Assembly (NCBI GenBank): GCA_963855995.1 | Contig: OY979716.1 | Coordinates: forward strand, 53,820,158-53,884,157 | Length of the DNA stretch: 64,000 nt | DNA from: Muricea muricata | Lineage: Eukaryota > Cnidaria > Anthozoa > Malacalcyonacea > Plexauridae | Reading direction: 5' to 3' | Shown here: in pieces, positions 1 through 10,314 of the stretch | How the letters are laid out: every line of letters begins with the position of its first letter | Numbering within the stretch: position 1 is the stretch's first letter | The notes under the pieces: generated by a model | The model's input: only the letters and a program-made list of their open reading frames with translations | Told to the model about the DNA's origin: nothing | Databases searched by the model: none | Program-made: the position numbers and the translations under genes

Positions 1-65
1 GGCCTAATGGATAAGGTGTCTGACTTTGGGTCAGAAGATTGAAAGTTCAAATCCATTCGGGGTCG
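1..65 (+). tRNA. tRNA-Arg family, partial, anticodon TTG
   Basis: The window starts at tRNA position 9, so the 5-prime acceptor strand is outside. Anticodon arm TCTGA-CTTTGGG-TCAGA puts TTG at 34-36. The T stem GAAAG/CCATT is poorly paired. Confidence 0.6.
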
Positions 66-330
66 CAATCTTTTCTGCATGTTGTTAAACTATGCAATTG
101 TGGCATAAAAAGTGGAATTTTTTTCTCTCAATTTTGATATGCCTCTTCCAAATTACTATTTGACAAAAAACTGTTAATGTACTACTGTTGCTGTGCTAGG
201 CGAACATGCAAGGCGAGGGTTACTGAATCTCTAGCAACTGCCATGCAACAAGTTTACACATCCCGCACAACAACTTAAATGAAACACCATGGCACATCTA
301 ATCGCTGATGGCCGATAAATAAAAAAAAAC

Positions 331-411
331 TAGCAGCGGTGGGATTCAAACCCACGCCATAGAATGACTGGTGCCTAAAACCAGCGCCTTAGACCACTCA
401 GCCACGCTACC
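331..411 (-). tRNA. tRNA-Leu, anticodon TAG, altered T loop
   Basis: Acceptor ends CGCTGCT (G-U at 1-72). T loop TTTGAAT has lost C56, a B-box and tertiary-contact base. A T9 run follows. Confidence 0.8.
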
Positions 412-647
412 ACCTTCGTCTCAATGGTGTTTCTTTTTGCTTTACACGCCCTAATTATATATTTAGTAAGGCAATCTCTCTCGCTTTCAGGTATTATTTA
501 CGGGATTCCTAACATTTTGTACGACAGAAGTAAAATTTAAAAAAGTAATATTTTCAACTACCTATTTCGAAGAAAGTTTTTCACAACATATAATATAAAA
601 ATAGACCTGGTTTCCAAAGTTAGTAATGTTACGAGTCCCGAAATAAT

Positions 648-719
648 GGGCTTGCACGGGAATCGAACCCGTGACCTCTCGCACCCGAAGCGAGAATCAT
701 TCCTCTAGACCAGGAAGCC
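648..719 (-). tRNA. tRNA-Pro, anticodon CGG
   Basis: 72-nt cloverleaf matching animal tRNA-Pro: D arm TGGTCTAGAGG, anticodon arm CTCGC-TTCGGGT-GCGAG (reads CCG), T arm ACGGG-TTCGATT-CCCGT, discriminator C. Acceptor GGCTTCC/GCAAGCC has one C-C clash at 6-67. B box GGTTCGATTCC is perfect and the A box good. The first T-run downstream is about 46 nt away, so a long 3-prime trailer is expected. Confidence 0.9.
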
Positions 720-1074
720 GAGAACAATCCGATCAACATCCAACATTTTTTTAAGAAAGTATTTGAAAAATAATAACAACGTAATACCATCGGCAACTGT
801 GATCGAGGTCAGTAAATTTATTGTGTTCTGCACCAGAGATGGACTGGTGGTTCAAGACCCACTTCCAGATTCTTTTTCAGTCACTATTTGCGCTGTTTGT
901 AATATTTCGTGTAGGACAGGAATTAAATTTTTAAAGCAATACTTTTAATGGGGCTTATCGGGAGAAAGTGTGTCAGCACATACAACATTAAAATAAATTA
1001 TATGCAATCGTCACAAACGTTTCCAACCTTATCAATCACTCAAAAAAGTTCTTTTTCTGCAGTTTTTTAATTAT

Positions 1075-1146
1075 GGGCTTGCACACGGATCGAACTTGTG
1101 ACCACTCGCACCTTAAAAGAGGAGCACATTACTAAACAAGTAAGCC
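1075..1146 (-). pseudogene. psi-Pro: decayed tRNA-Pro relative, AAG in anticodon place
   Basis: Exactly 72 nt, and aligns to tRNA-Pro without gaps at 52 of 72 positions; the 3-prime half is closest. Acceptor GGCTTAC/GCAAGCC keeps 6 of 7 pairs. T arm ACAAG-TTCGATC-CGTGT keeps 4 of 5, with B box AGTTCGATCCG. Anticodon arm CTCTT-TTAAGGT-GCGAG puts AAG (reads CUU, Leu) where Pro has CGG. The D arm (TTGTTTAGTAATG) lacks GG at 18-19, which argues against a working tRNA. Flanks are also Pro-derived (half-repeat B). Confidence 0.7.
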
Positions 1147-1269
1147 AGGAATTATTAAAGGATATCTAACAATTTGTCACAAAAATAAGAGGAAAATAAT
1201 CAAAAAAGTATCACCATTATCATTCGTGATCGTGGTTAGTAAATTTAGTTTTGGTTGTGGCTTGAAGAG

Positions 1270-1342
1270 GACCTCGTGGCGTAATGGATAAGGTGTCTGA
1301 CTTTGGATCAGAAGATTGAAAGTTCAAATCCATTCGGGGTCG
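1270..1342 (+). tRNA. tRNA-Arg body with Gln anticodon TTG
   Basis: A 73-nt cloverleaf whose body matches animal tRNA-Arg(TCG): D arm with GG at 18-19, anticodon arm TCTGA-loop-TCAGA, and G discriminator. The acceptor GACCTCG/CGGGGTC pairs at all seven positions, the best in the array. The loop CTTTGGA gives TTG, which reads CAA (Gln) rather than an Arg codon. ArgRS of most organisms depends on C35, which is lost, so it should be mis- or uncharged as Arg. The T stem GAAAG/CCATT has two mismatches, so it may be a pseudogene. B box AGTTCAAATCC; T4 stop at 1348. Confidence 0.7.
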
Positions 1343-1606
1343 CAATCTTTTCTGCATGTTGTTAAACTATGCAATTGTGGCATAAAAAGTGGAATTTTTT
1401 TTTCTCAATTTTGATATGCCTCTTCCAAATTACTATTTGACAAAAAACTGTTAATGTACTACTGTTGCTGTGCCAGGCGAACATGCAAGGCGAGGGTACT
1501 GAATCTCTAGCAACTGCCATGCAACAAGTTTCCACATCCCACACAACAACTTCAATGAAACAGCATGGCACATCTAACAGCTGATGGCCGATAAATAAAG
1601 CAAAAC

Positions 1607-1686
1607 TGCAATGGTGGGATTCGAACCCATGCCATAGAATGACTGGTGCCTAAAACCAGCGCCATAGACCACTCGGCCTTGCTACC
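1607..1686 (-). pseudogene. tRNA-Leu (TAG) with broken acceptor
   Basis: Anticodon arm and T loop are intact, but the 3-prime acceptor strand is changed and one base short (CATTGC), leaving few pairs with GGTAGCA. Confidence 0.7.
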
Positions 1687-1922
1687 AGTTTCATCTCGAT
1701 GGTGTTTCTTTTTGCTTTACACGCCCTAATTATATATTTAGTATGGCAATCTCTCTCGCTTTCAGGTATTATTTACGGGATTCCTAAGATTTTGCAGGAC
1801 AGAAGTAAAATTTAAAAAAGTAATATTTTCAAATACCTATTTCGAAGAAAGTTTTTCAGAATATATAACATAAAAATAGACCTGGTTTCCAAAGTTAGTA
1901 ATGTTACGAGTCCCGGAGTTAT

Positions 1923-1994
1923 GGGTTTGCACGGGAATCGAACCCGTGACCTCTCGCACCCGAAGCGAGAATCATACCTCTAGACCAGGAAGCC
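1923..1994 (-). tRNA. tRNA-Pro, anticodon CGG
   Basis: Acceptor GGCTTCC/GCAAACC has mismatches C3-A70 and C6-C67. Other arms intact. Confidence 0.85.
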
Positions 1995-2349
1995 GAGAAC
2001 AATCCGATCAACATCCAACATTTTTTTAAGAAAGTATTTGAAAAATAATAACAACGTAATACCATCGGCAACTGTAATCGAGGTCAGTAAATTTATTGTG
2101 TTCTGCACCACAGATGAACTGGTGGTTCCAGACCCACTTCCAGATTCTTTTTCAGTCACTATTTGCGCTGTTTGTAATATTTCGTGTAGGACAGAAATTA
2201 AATTTTTAAAGCAATACTTTTAATGGGGCTTATCGGGAGAAAGTGTGTCAGCACATACAACATTAAAATAAATGATATGAAATCGTCACAAACGTTTCCA
2301 AGCTTATCAATCACTCAAAAAAGTTCTTTTTCTGCAGTTTTTTATTTAT

Positions 2350-2421
2350 GGGCTTGCACACGGATCGAACTTGTGACCACTCGCACCTTAAAAGAGGAGC
2401 ACATTACTAAACAAGTAAGCC
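2350..2421 (-). pseudogene. psi-Pro, AAG
   Basis: Same form as 1075 (CACACGG T-stem type). Confidence 0.65.
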
Positions 2422-2544
2422 AGGAATTATTAAAGGATATCTAACAATTTGTCACAAAAATAAGAGGAAAATAATCAAAAAAGTATCACCATTATCATTC
2501 GTGATCGTGGTTAGTAAATTTAGTTTTGGTTGTGGCTTGAAGAC

Positions 2545-2617
2545 GGCCTCGTGGCCCAATGGGTAAGGTGTCTGACTTTGGATCAGAAGATTGAAAGTTC
2601 AAATCCATTCGGGGTCG
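2545..2617 (+). tRNA. tRNA-Arg body with Gln anticodon TTG
   Basis: A box TGGCCCAATGGG. Weak T stem GAAAG/CCATT as at 1270. Confidence 0.65.
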
Positions 2618-2881
2618 CAATCTTTTCTGCATGTTGTTAAACTATGCAATTGTGGCATAAAAAGTGGAATTTTTTTTTCTCAATTTTGATATGCCTCTTC
2701 CAAATTACTATTTGACAAAAAACTGTTAATGTACTACTGTTGCTGTGCCAGGCGAACATGCAAGGCGAGGGTACTGAATCTCTAGCAACTGCCATGCAAC
2801 AAGTTTCCACATCCCACACAACAACTTCAATGAAACAGCATGGCACATCTAACAGCTGATGGCCGATAAATAAAGCAAAAC

Positions 2882-2961
2882 TGCAATGGTGGGATTCGAA
2901 CCCATGCCATAGAATGACTGGTGCCTAAAACCAGCGCCATAGACCACTCGGCCTTGCTACC
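2882..2961 (-). pseudogene. tRNA-Leu (TAG) with broken acceptor
   Basis: Identical to 1607. Confidence 0.7.
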
Positions 2962-3197
2962 AGTTTCATCTCGATGGTGTTTCTTTTTGCTTTACACGCC
3001 CTAATTATATATTTAGTATGGCAATCTCTCTCGCTTTCAGGTATTATTTACGGGATTCCTAAGATTTTGCAGGACAGAAGTAAAATTTAAAAAAGTAATA
3101 TTTTCAAATACCTATTTCGAAGAAAGTTTTTCAGAATATATAACATAAAAATAGACCTGGTTTCCAAAGTTAGTAATGTTACGAGTCCCGGAGTTAT

Positions 3198-3269
3198 GGG
3201 TTTGCACGGGAATCGAACCCGTGACCTCTCGCACCCGAAGCGAGAATCATACCTCTAGACCAGGAAGCC
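3198..3269 (-). tRNA. tRNA-Pro, anticodon CGG
   Basis: Identical to 1923. Confidence 0.85.
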
Positions 3270-3624
3270 GAGAACAATCCGATCAACATCCAACATTTTT
3301 TTAAGAAAGTATTTGAAAAATAATAACAACGTAATACCATCGGCAACTGTAATCGAGGTCAGTAAATTTATTGTGTTCTGCACCACAGATGAACTGGTGG
3401 TTCCAGACCCACTTCCAGATTCTTTTTCAGTCACTATTTGCGCTGTTTGTAATATTTCGTGTAGGACAGAAATTAAATTTTTAAAGCAATACTTTTAATG
3501 GGGCTTATCGGGAGAAAGTGTGTCAGCACATACAACATTAAAATAAATGATATGAAATCGTCACAAACGTTTCCAAGCTTATCAATCACTCAAAAAAGTT
3601 CTTTTTCTGCAGTTTTTTATTTAT

Positions 3625-3696
3625 GGGCTTGCACACGGATCGAACTTGTGACCACTCGCACCTTAAAAGAGGAGCACATTACTAAACAAGTAAGCC
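3625..3696 (-). pseudogene. psi-Pro, AAG
   Basis: Same as 2350. Confidence 0.65.
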
Positions 3697-3819
3697 AGGA
3701 ATTATTAAAGGATATCTAACAATTTGTCACAAAAATAAGAGGAAAATAATCAAAAAAGTATCACCATTATCATTCGTGATCGTGGTTAGTAAATTTAGTT
3801 TTGGTTGTGGCTTGAAGAC

Positions 3820-3892
3820 GGCCTCGTGGCCCAATGGGTAAGGTGTCTGACTTTGGATCAGAAGATTGAAAGTTCAAATCCATTCGGGGTCG
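3820..3892 (+). tRNA. tRNA-Arg body with Gln anticodon TTG
   Basis: Identical to the copy at 2545. Confidence 0.65.
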
Positions 3893-4156
3893 CAATCTTT
3901 TCTGCATGTTGTTAAACTATGCAATTGTGGCATAAAAAGTGGAATTTTTTTTTCTCAATTTTGATATGCCTCTTCCAAATTACTATTTGACAAAAAACTG
4001 TTAATGTACTACTGTTGCTGTGCCAGGCGAACATGCAAGGCGAGGGTACTGAATCTCTAGCAACTGCCATGCAACAAGTTTCCACATCCCACACAACAAC
4101 TTCAATGAAACAGCATGGCACATCTAACAGCTGATGGCCGATAAATAAAGCAAAAC

Positions 4157-4236
4157 TGCAATGGTGGGATTCGAACCCATGCCATAGAATGACTGGTGCC
4201 TAAAACCAGCGCCATAGACCACTCGGCCTTGCTACC
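4157..4236 (-). pseudogene. tRNA-Leu (TAG) with broken acceptor
   Basis: Identical to 1607. Confidence 0.7.
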
Positions 4237-4472
4237 AGTTTCATCTCGATGGTGTTTCTTTTTGCTTTACACGCCCTAATTATATATTTAGTATGGCAAT
4301 CTCTCTCGCTTTCAGGTATTATTTACGGGATTCCTAAGATTTTGCAGGACAGAAGTAAAATTTAAAAAAGTAATATTTTCAAATACCTATTTCGAAGAAA
4401 GTTTTTCAGAATATATAACATAAAAATAGACCTGGTTTCCAAAGTTAGTAATGTTACGAGTCCCGGAGTTAT

Positions 4473-4544
4473 GGGTTTGCACGGGAATCGAACCCGTGAC
4501 CTCTCGCACCCGAAGCGAGAATCATACCTCTAGACCAGGAAGCC
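4473..4544 (-). tRNA. tRNA-Pro, anticodon CGG
   Basis: Identical to 1923. Confidence 0.85.
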
Positions 4545-4899
4545 GAGAACAATCCGATCAACATCCAACATTTTTTTAAGAAAGTATTTGAAAAATAATA
4601 ACAACGTAATACCATCGGCAACTGTAATCGAGGTCAGTAAATTTATTGTGTTCTGCACCACAGATGAACTGGTGGTTCCAGACCCACTTCCAGATTCTTT
4701 TTCAGTCACTATTTGCGCTGTTTGTAATATTTCGTGTAGGACAGAAATTAAATTTTTAAAGCAATACTTTTAATGGGGCTTATCGGGAGAAAGTGTGTCA
4801 GCACATACAACATTAAAATAAATGATATGAAATCGTCACAAACGTTTCCAAGCTTATCAATCACTCAAAAAAGTTCTTTTTCTGCAGTTTTTTATTTAT

Positions 4900-4971
4900 G
4901 GGCTTGCACACGGATCGAACTTGTGACCACTCGCACCTTAAAAGAGGAGCACATTACTAAACAAGTAAGCC
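4900..4971 (-). pseudogene. psi-Pro, AAG
   Basis: Same as 2350. Confidence 0.65.
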
Positions 4972-5094
4972 AGGAATTATTAAAGGATATCTAACAATTT
5001 GTCACAAAAATAAGAGGAAAATAATCAAAAAAGTATCACCATTATCATTCGTGATCGTGGTTAGTAAATTTAGTTTTGGTTGTGGCTTGAAGAC

Positions 5095-5167
5095 GGCCTC
5101 GTGGCCCAATGGGTAAGGTGTCTGACTTTGGATCAGAAGATTGAAAGTTCAAATCCATTCGGGGTCG
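5095..5167 (+). tRNA. tRNA-Arg body with Gln anticodon TTG
   Basis: Identical to the copy at 2545; last of this run. Confidence 0.65.
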
Positions 5168-5433
5168 CAATCTTTTCTGCATGTTGTTAAACTATGCAAT
5201 TGTGGCATAAAAAGTTGAATTTTTTTTCTCTCAATTTTGATATGCCTCTTCCAAATTACTATTTGACAAAAAACTGTTAATGTACTACTGTTGCTGTGCC
5301 AGGCGAACATACAAGGCGAGGGTTACTGAATCTCTAGCAACTGCCATGCAACAAGTTTCCACATCCCGCACAACAACTTCAATGAAACACCATGGCACAT
5401 CTAACAGCTGATGGCCGATAAATAAAAAAAAAC

Positions 5434-5514
5434 TAGCAGCGGTGGGATTCAAACCCACGCCATAGAATGACTGGTGCCTAAAACCAGCGCCTTAGACCAC
5501 TCGGCCACGCTACC
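5434..5514 (-). tRNA. tRNA-Leu, anticodon TAG, altered T loop
   Basis: Same TTTGAAT T loop and CGCTGCT end as 331. Confidence 0.8.
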
Positions 5515-5750
5515 ACCTTCATCTCGCTGGTGTTTCTTTTTGCTTTACACGCCCTAATTATATATTTAGTATGGCAATCTCTCTCGCTTTCAGGTATTAT
5601 TTACGGGATTCCTAACATTTTGTACGACAGAAGTAAATTTTAAAAAAGTAATATTTTCAACTACCTATTTCAGAGAAAGGTTTTCAGAATATATAACATA
5701 AAAATAGACCTGGTTTCCAAAGTTAGTAATGTTACGAGTCCCGGAATAAT

Positions 5751-5822
5751 AAGCTTGCACGGGAATCGAACCCGTGACCTCTCGCACCCGAAGCGAGAAT
5801 CATACCTCTAGACCAGGAAGCC
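5751..5822 (-). tRNA. tRNA-Pro, anticodon CGG, T discriminator
   Basis: Acceptor 3-prime strand GCAAGCT plus T73: G1-U72 and C6-C67 imperfect. C73 lost. Confidence 0.83.
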
Positions 5823-6177
5823 GAGAACAATCCGATCAACATCCAACATTTTTTTAAGAAAGTATTTGAAAAATAATAACAACGTAATACCATCGGCAAC
5901 TGTGATCGAGGTCAGTAAATTTATTGTGTTCTGCAGCAGAGATGAACTGGTGGTTCCAGACCCACTTCCAGATTCTTTTTCAGTCACTATTTGCGCTGTT
6001 TGTAATATTTCGTGTAGGACAGAAATTAAATTTTTAAAGCAATACTTTTAATGGGGCTTATCGTGAGAAAGTGTGTCAGAATATACAACATTAAAATAAA
6101 TCATATGCAATCGTCACAAACGTTTCCAAGCTTATAAATCACTCAAGAAAGTTCTTTTTCTGCAGTTTTTTAATTAT

Positions 6178-6249
6178 GGGCTTCCACACGGATCGAACTT
6201 GTGACCACTCGCACCTTAAAAGAGGAGCACATTACTAAACAAGTAAGCC
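6178..6249 (-). pseudogene. psi-Pro, AAG
   Basis: CTTCCAC variant: an acceptor base change costs the 7-66 pair. Confidence 0.62.
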
Positions 6250-6372
6250 AGGAATTATTAAAGGATATCTAACAATTTGTCACAAAAATAAGAGGAAAAT
6301 AATCAAAAAAGTATCACCATTATCGTTCGTGATCGTGGTTGGTAAATTTAGTTTTGGTTGTGGCTTGAAGAC

Positions 6373-6445
6373 GGCCTCGTGGCCTAATGGTTAAGGTGTC
6401 TGACTTTGGATCAGAAGATTGAAAGTTCAAATCCATTCGGGGTCG
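6373..6445 (+). tRNA. tRNA-Arg body with Gln anticodon TTG
   Basis: D loop AATGGTTAAGG. T stem GAAAG/CCATT weak. Confidence 0.65.
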
Positions 6446-6711
6446 CAATCTTTTCTGCATGTTGTTAAACTATGCAATTGTGGCATAAAAAGTGGAATTT
6501 TTTTTCTCTCAATTTTGATATGCCTCTTCCAAATTACTATTTGACAAAAAACTGTTAATGTACTACTGTTGCTGTGCCAGGCGAACATGCAAGGCGACGG
6601 TGACTGAATCTCCAGCAACTGCCATGCAACAAGTTTCCACATCCCACACAACAACTTCAATGAAACAGCATGGCACATCTAACAGCTGATAGCCGATAAA
6701 TAAAACGAAAC

Positions 6712-6792
6712 TGGCAGCGAAGGGATTCGAAGCCATACCATAGAATGACTGGTGCCTAAAACCAGCACCTAAGACCACTCGGCCACGCTACC
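6712..6792 (-). pseudogene. tRNA-Leu (TAG) with broken T stem
   Basis: T arm ATGGC-TTCGAAT-CCCTT has two mismatches and the D arm is changed (CTTAGGTGC). Acceptor and anticodon arm intact. Confidence 0.65.
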
Positions 6793-7028
6793 ACCTTCAT
6801 CTCGATGGTGTTTCTTTTTGCTTTACACGCCCTAATTATATATTTAGTAAGGCAATCTCTCTCGCTTTCAGGTATTATTTACGGGATTCCTAACATTTTG
6901 TACGACAGAAGTAAAATTTAAAAAAGTAATATTTTCAACTACCTATTTCAGAGAAAGGTTTTCAGAATATATAATATAAAAATAGACCTGGTTTCCAAAG
7001 TTAGTAATGTTACGAGTCCCGGAATAAT

Positions 7029-7100
7029 AAGCTTGCACGGGAATCGAACCCGTGACCTCTCGCACCCGAAGCGAGAATCATACCTCTAGACCAGGAAGCC
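7029..7100 (-). tRNA. tRNA-Pro, anticodon CGG, T discriminator
   Basis: Same form as 5751. Confidence 0.83.
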
Positions 7101-7219
7101 GAGAACAATCCGATCAACATCCAACATTTTTTTAAGAAAGTATTTGAAAAATAATAACAACGTAATACCATCGGCAACTGTGATCGAGGTCAGTAAATTT
7201 ATTGTGTTCTGCACCAGAG

Positions 7220-7454
7220 CACAGTATAGGGTATAAACAGTAGGGCCACTCAGCAGTACAACATGTCCCCCTATTTTTATGCACTTATCTGGCCAGAATA
7301 ATGGCGGAACGGCCAGTTCAGCGTTCCTATTGGCCAGAAAAGGCAATTGACTGGCCAGAACCAGCATAATGAACATGCGTAATGAGACATGCGTGGAGAC
7401 ACAAACTTCAAAGGTTCCGACTCGAGTGGCCTTTCTGTTAATTTCTATTCTGTG
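7220..7454. mobile_element. Short non-autonomous DNA element (MITE-like), 235 bp
   Basis: Interrupts the Pro to psi-Pro spacer. ACCAGAG flanks it on both sides (7213-7219 and 7455-7461), a 7-bp target duplication. The ends form an inverted repeat starting CACAG and reaching GGCCACTC, about 24 of 32 columns identical with one gap. Inside, TGGCCAGAA recurs at 7290, 7331 and 7352, with a GGCCAG variant near 7311. There is no coding capacity. The target-site length and ends do not let me name a superfamily. Confidence 0.8.
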
Positions 7455-7697
7455 ACCAGAGATGAACTGGTGGTTCCAGACCCACTTCCAGATTCTTTTT
7501 CAGTCACTATTTGCGCTGTTTGTAATATTTCGTGTAGGACAGAAAATAAATTTTTAAAGCAATACTTTTAATGGGGCTTATCCGGAGAAAGTGTGTCAGC
7601 ACATACAACATTAAAATAAATGATATGCAATCGTCACAAACGTTTCCAAGCTTATCAATCACTCAAAAAAGTTTTTTTTCTGCAGTTTTTTAGTTAT

Positions 7698-7769
7698 GGG
7701 CTTGCACACGGATCGAACTTGTGACCACTCGCACCTTAAAAGAGGAGCACATTACTAAACAAGTAAGCC
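7698..7769 (-). pseudogene. psi-Pro, AAG
   Basis: CACACGG type. Confidence 0.65.
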
Positions 7770-7892
7770 AGGAATTATTAAAGGATATCTAACAATTTGT
7801 CACAAAAATAAGAGGAAAATAATCCAAAAAGTATCACCATTATCATTCGTGATCGTGGTTCTTAAATTTAGTTTTGGTTGTGGCCTGAAGAC

Positions 7893-7964
7893 GGCCTCGT
7901 CGCCTAATGGATAAGGTGTCTTACTTCGGATCAGAAAATTGAAGGTTCAAATCCTGTGGGGTTG
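7893..7964 (+). tRNA. tRNA-Arg, anticodon TCG, 72 nt
   Basis: Anticodon stem TCTTA/TCAGA has one mismatch. One base is missing between T stem and acceptor (CCTGT then GGGGTT). Likely impaired. Confidence 0.65.
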
Positions 7965-8228
7965 CAATATTTTCTGCATGTTTTTGAACTATGCAATTGT
8001 GGCATAAAAAGTGGAATTTTTATCTCGGAATTTTGATATGCCTCTTCCAAATTACTATTTGACAAAAAACTGTTAATGTACTATTGTTGCTGTGCCAAGC
8101 GAACATGCAAGGCGAGGGTTACTGAATCTCTAAAACTACCATGCAACAAGTTTCCACATCCTACACAACAACGTCAATGAAACAGCATGGCACATCTAAC
8201 AACTGATGGCCGATAAATAAAACGAAAC

Positions 8229-8309
8229 TGGCAGCGGTGGGATTCGAACCCACGCCATAGAATGACTGGTGCCTAAAACCAGCGCCTTAGACCACTCGGC
8301 CACACTACC
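8229..8309 (-). tRNA. tRNA-Leu, anticodon TAG
   Basis: Acceptor GGTAGTG/CGCTGCC pairs with wobble. All arms good. T4 stop present. Confidence 0.9.
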
Positions 8310-8545
8310 TCCTTCATCTCGATGGTGTTTCTTTTTGCTTTACACGCCCTAATTATATATTTAGTATGGAAATCTCTCTTTCTTTCAGGTATTATTTACG
8401 GGATTCCTAACATTTTCTACGACAGAAGTAAAATTTAAAAAAGTAATATTTTCAAATCTTTATTTCGGAGAAAGTTTTTCAGAATATATAATATAAAAAT
8501 AGACCTGGTTACCAAAGTTAGTAATGTTACGAGTCCCGGAATCAT

Positions 8546-8614
8546 GGGCTTGCACGCGGATCGAACCCGTGACCTCTCTGTCCCAAAACGAGAATCATAC
8601 CTCTACACCAGCAA
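8546..8614 (-). pseudogene. tRNA-Pro, truncated, anticodon TGG
   Basis: The first three bases are lost in a deletion joining CAGCAA to CATT. Anticodon stem CTCGT/CAGAG has two mismatches; T stem ACGGG/CGCGT is weakened. Confidence 0.75.
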
Positions 8615-8763
8615 CATTATTTTAAGAAAGTATTTGAAAAACAATAACAACGTTATACCATCGGCAACTGTGATCGAGATCAGTAAATTTATTGTGTTCT
8701 GCACCAGAGATGAACTGGTGGTTCCAGACCCACTTTCAGATTCTTTTTCAGTCACTATTTGCG

Positions 8764-8814
8764 CCGTGACCTCTCGCACCCGAAGCGAGAATCATACCTC
8801 TAGACCAGGAAGCC
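8764..8814 (-). pseudogene. tRNA-Pro 5-prime half (51 bp)
   Basis: Acceptor 5-prime strand, D arm and anticodon arm (CGG), ending at the start of the T arm. The T arm and 3-prime acceptor are replaced by spacer (TTTGCGC). B box lost. Confidence 0.85.
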
Positions 8815-8986
8815 GAGAACAATCCAATGACATCCAACATTATTTTAAGAAAGTATTTGAAAAACAATAACAACGTTATACCATCGGCAACTGTGATCGA
8901 GATCAGTAAATTTATTGTGTTCTGCACCAGAGATGAACTGGTGGTTCCAGACCCACTTTCAGATTCTTTTTCAGTCACTATTTGCG

Positions 8987-9037
8987 CCGTGACCTCTCGC
9001 ACCCGAAGCAAGAATGATACCTCTAGACCAGGAAGCC
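8987..9037 (-). pseudogene. tRNA-Pro 5-prime half (51 bp)
   Basis: Second nested copy, same joint as 8764, anticodon stem CTTGC/GCGAG. Confidence 0.85.
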
Positions 9038-9392
9038 GAGAACAATCCCACCAACATCCAACATTTTTTTAAGAAAGGATTTGAAAAACAATAACAAGGT
9101 AATACCATCGGCAACTGTGATCGAGGTCAGTAAATTTATTGTGTTTTGCACTAGAGATGAACTGGTGGTTCCAAACCCACTTCCAGATTCTTTTTCAGTC
9201 ACTATTTGCGCTGTTTGTAATATTTCGTGTAGGACAGAAATTAAATTTTTAAAGCAATACTTTTAATGGGGCTTCTCGGGAGAAAGTGTGTCAGAACATA
9301 AAACATTAAAATAAATGATATGCAATCGTCACAAACGTTTCCAAGCTTATCAATCACTCAAGAAAGTTCTTTTTGTGCAGTTTTTTAACTAT

Positions 9393-9464
9393 ATGCTTGC
9401 ACGCGGATCGAACTTGTGACCACTCGCACCTTAAAAGAGGAGCACATTACTAAACAAGTAAGCC
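9393..9464 (-). pseudogene. psi-Pro, AAG
   Basis: Acceptor end GCAAGCA-T: pair 1-72 lost. CACGCGG type. Confidence 0.6.
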
Positions 9465-9587
9465 AGGAATTATTAACAGATATCTAACAATTTGTCACAA
9501 AAATAAGAGGAAAATAATCCAAAAAGTATCACCATTATCATTCGTGATCGTGGTTACTAAATTTAGTTTTGGATGTGGCTTGAAGAC

Positions 9588-9660
9588 GGCCTCGTGGCCT
9601 AATGGATAAGGTGTCTGACTTTGGATCAGAAGATTGAAAGTTCAAATCCATTCGAGGTCG
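9588..9660 (+). tRNA. tRNA-Arg body with Gln anticodon TTG
   Basis: Acceptor GGCCTCG/CGAGGTC has a Watson-Crick pair at 5-68. T stem weak as at 1270. Confidence 0.65.
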
Positions 9661-9925
9661 CAGTCTTTTCTGCATGTTGTTAAACTAAGCAATTGTGGCA
9701 TAAAAAGTGGAATTTTTTTTCTCTCAATTTTGATATGCCTCTTCCAAATTACTATTTGACAAAAAACTGTTAATGTACTACTGTTGCTGTGCCAGGCGAA
9801 CAGGCAAGGCGAGGGTACTGAATCTCTAGCAACTGCCATACAAATAGTTTCCACATCCCGCACAACAACTTCAATGAAACAGCATGGCACATCTAACAGC
9901 TGATAGCCGATAAATAAAACGAAAC

Positions 9926-10006
9926 TGGCAGCGAAGGGATTCGAAGCCATACCATAGAATGACTGGTGCCTAAAACCAGCACCTAAGACCACTCGGCCAC
10001 GCTACC
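9926..10006 (-). pseudogene. tRNA-Leu (TAG) with broken T stem
   Basis: Same defects as 6712. Confidence 0.65.
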
Positions 10007-10242
10007 ACCTTCATCTCGATGGTGTTTCTTTTTTCTTTACACGCCCTAATTATATATTTAGTATGGCAATCTCTCTCGCTTTCAGGTATTATTTACGGGA
10101 TTCCTAACATTTTGTACGACAGAAGTAAAATTTAAAAAAGTAATATTTTCAACTACCTATTTCAGAGAAAGGTTTTCAGAATATATAACATAAAAATAGA
10201 CCTGGTTTCCAAAGTTAGTAATGTTACGAGTCCCGGAATAAT

Positions 10243-10314
10243 AAGCTTGCACGGGAATCGAACCCGTGACCTCTCGCACCCGAAGCGAGAATCATACCTC
10301 TAGACCAGGAAGCC
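10243..10314 (-). tRNA. tRNA-Pro, anticodon CGG, T discriminator
   Basis: Duplicate of 5751. Confidence 0.83.

Larger units (their letters stand above)
1270..5094. repeat. Three near-identical 1,275-bp monomers
   Basis: Units starting at 1270, 2545 and 3820. Landmarks repeat at exactly 1,275 bp. The first differs mainly in the Arg gene (GACCTCG acceptor and TGGCGTAATGG A box instead of GGCCTCG and TGGCCCAATGGG). Confidence 0.9.
8596..9040. repeat. Nested 222-bp tandem duplication
   Basis: Two successive 0.22-kb segments, each running from CCAACATT through the Pro to psi-Pro spacer to TTTGCGC and then jumping back into the middle of a Pro gene (CGTGACC). The result is two Pro halves and two extra spacer starts. 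Confidence 0.8.
5600..9555. repeat. Segmental duplication, left copy (spacing 4,491 bp)
   Basis: About 3.95 kb matching 10092-14046 nearly base for base, including the 235-bp insertion and the nested short duplication. The Leu genes just outside either end differ between copies, which marks the limits. Edges are judged by eye, within about 50 bp. Confidence 0.85.

Noticed and set aside
6427-6678. Minus-strand frames of 65-116 codons across the Leu gene and Arg-Leu spacer
   Set aside because: They overlap tRNA-Leu, and frames change between units with 1-bp indels. No family resemblance.
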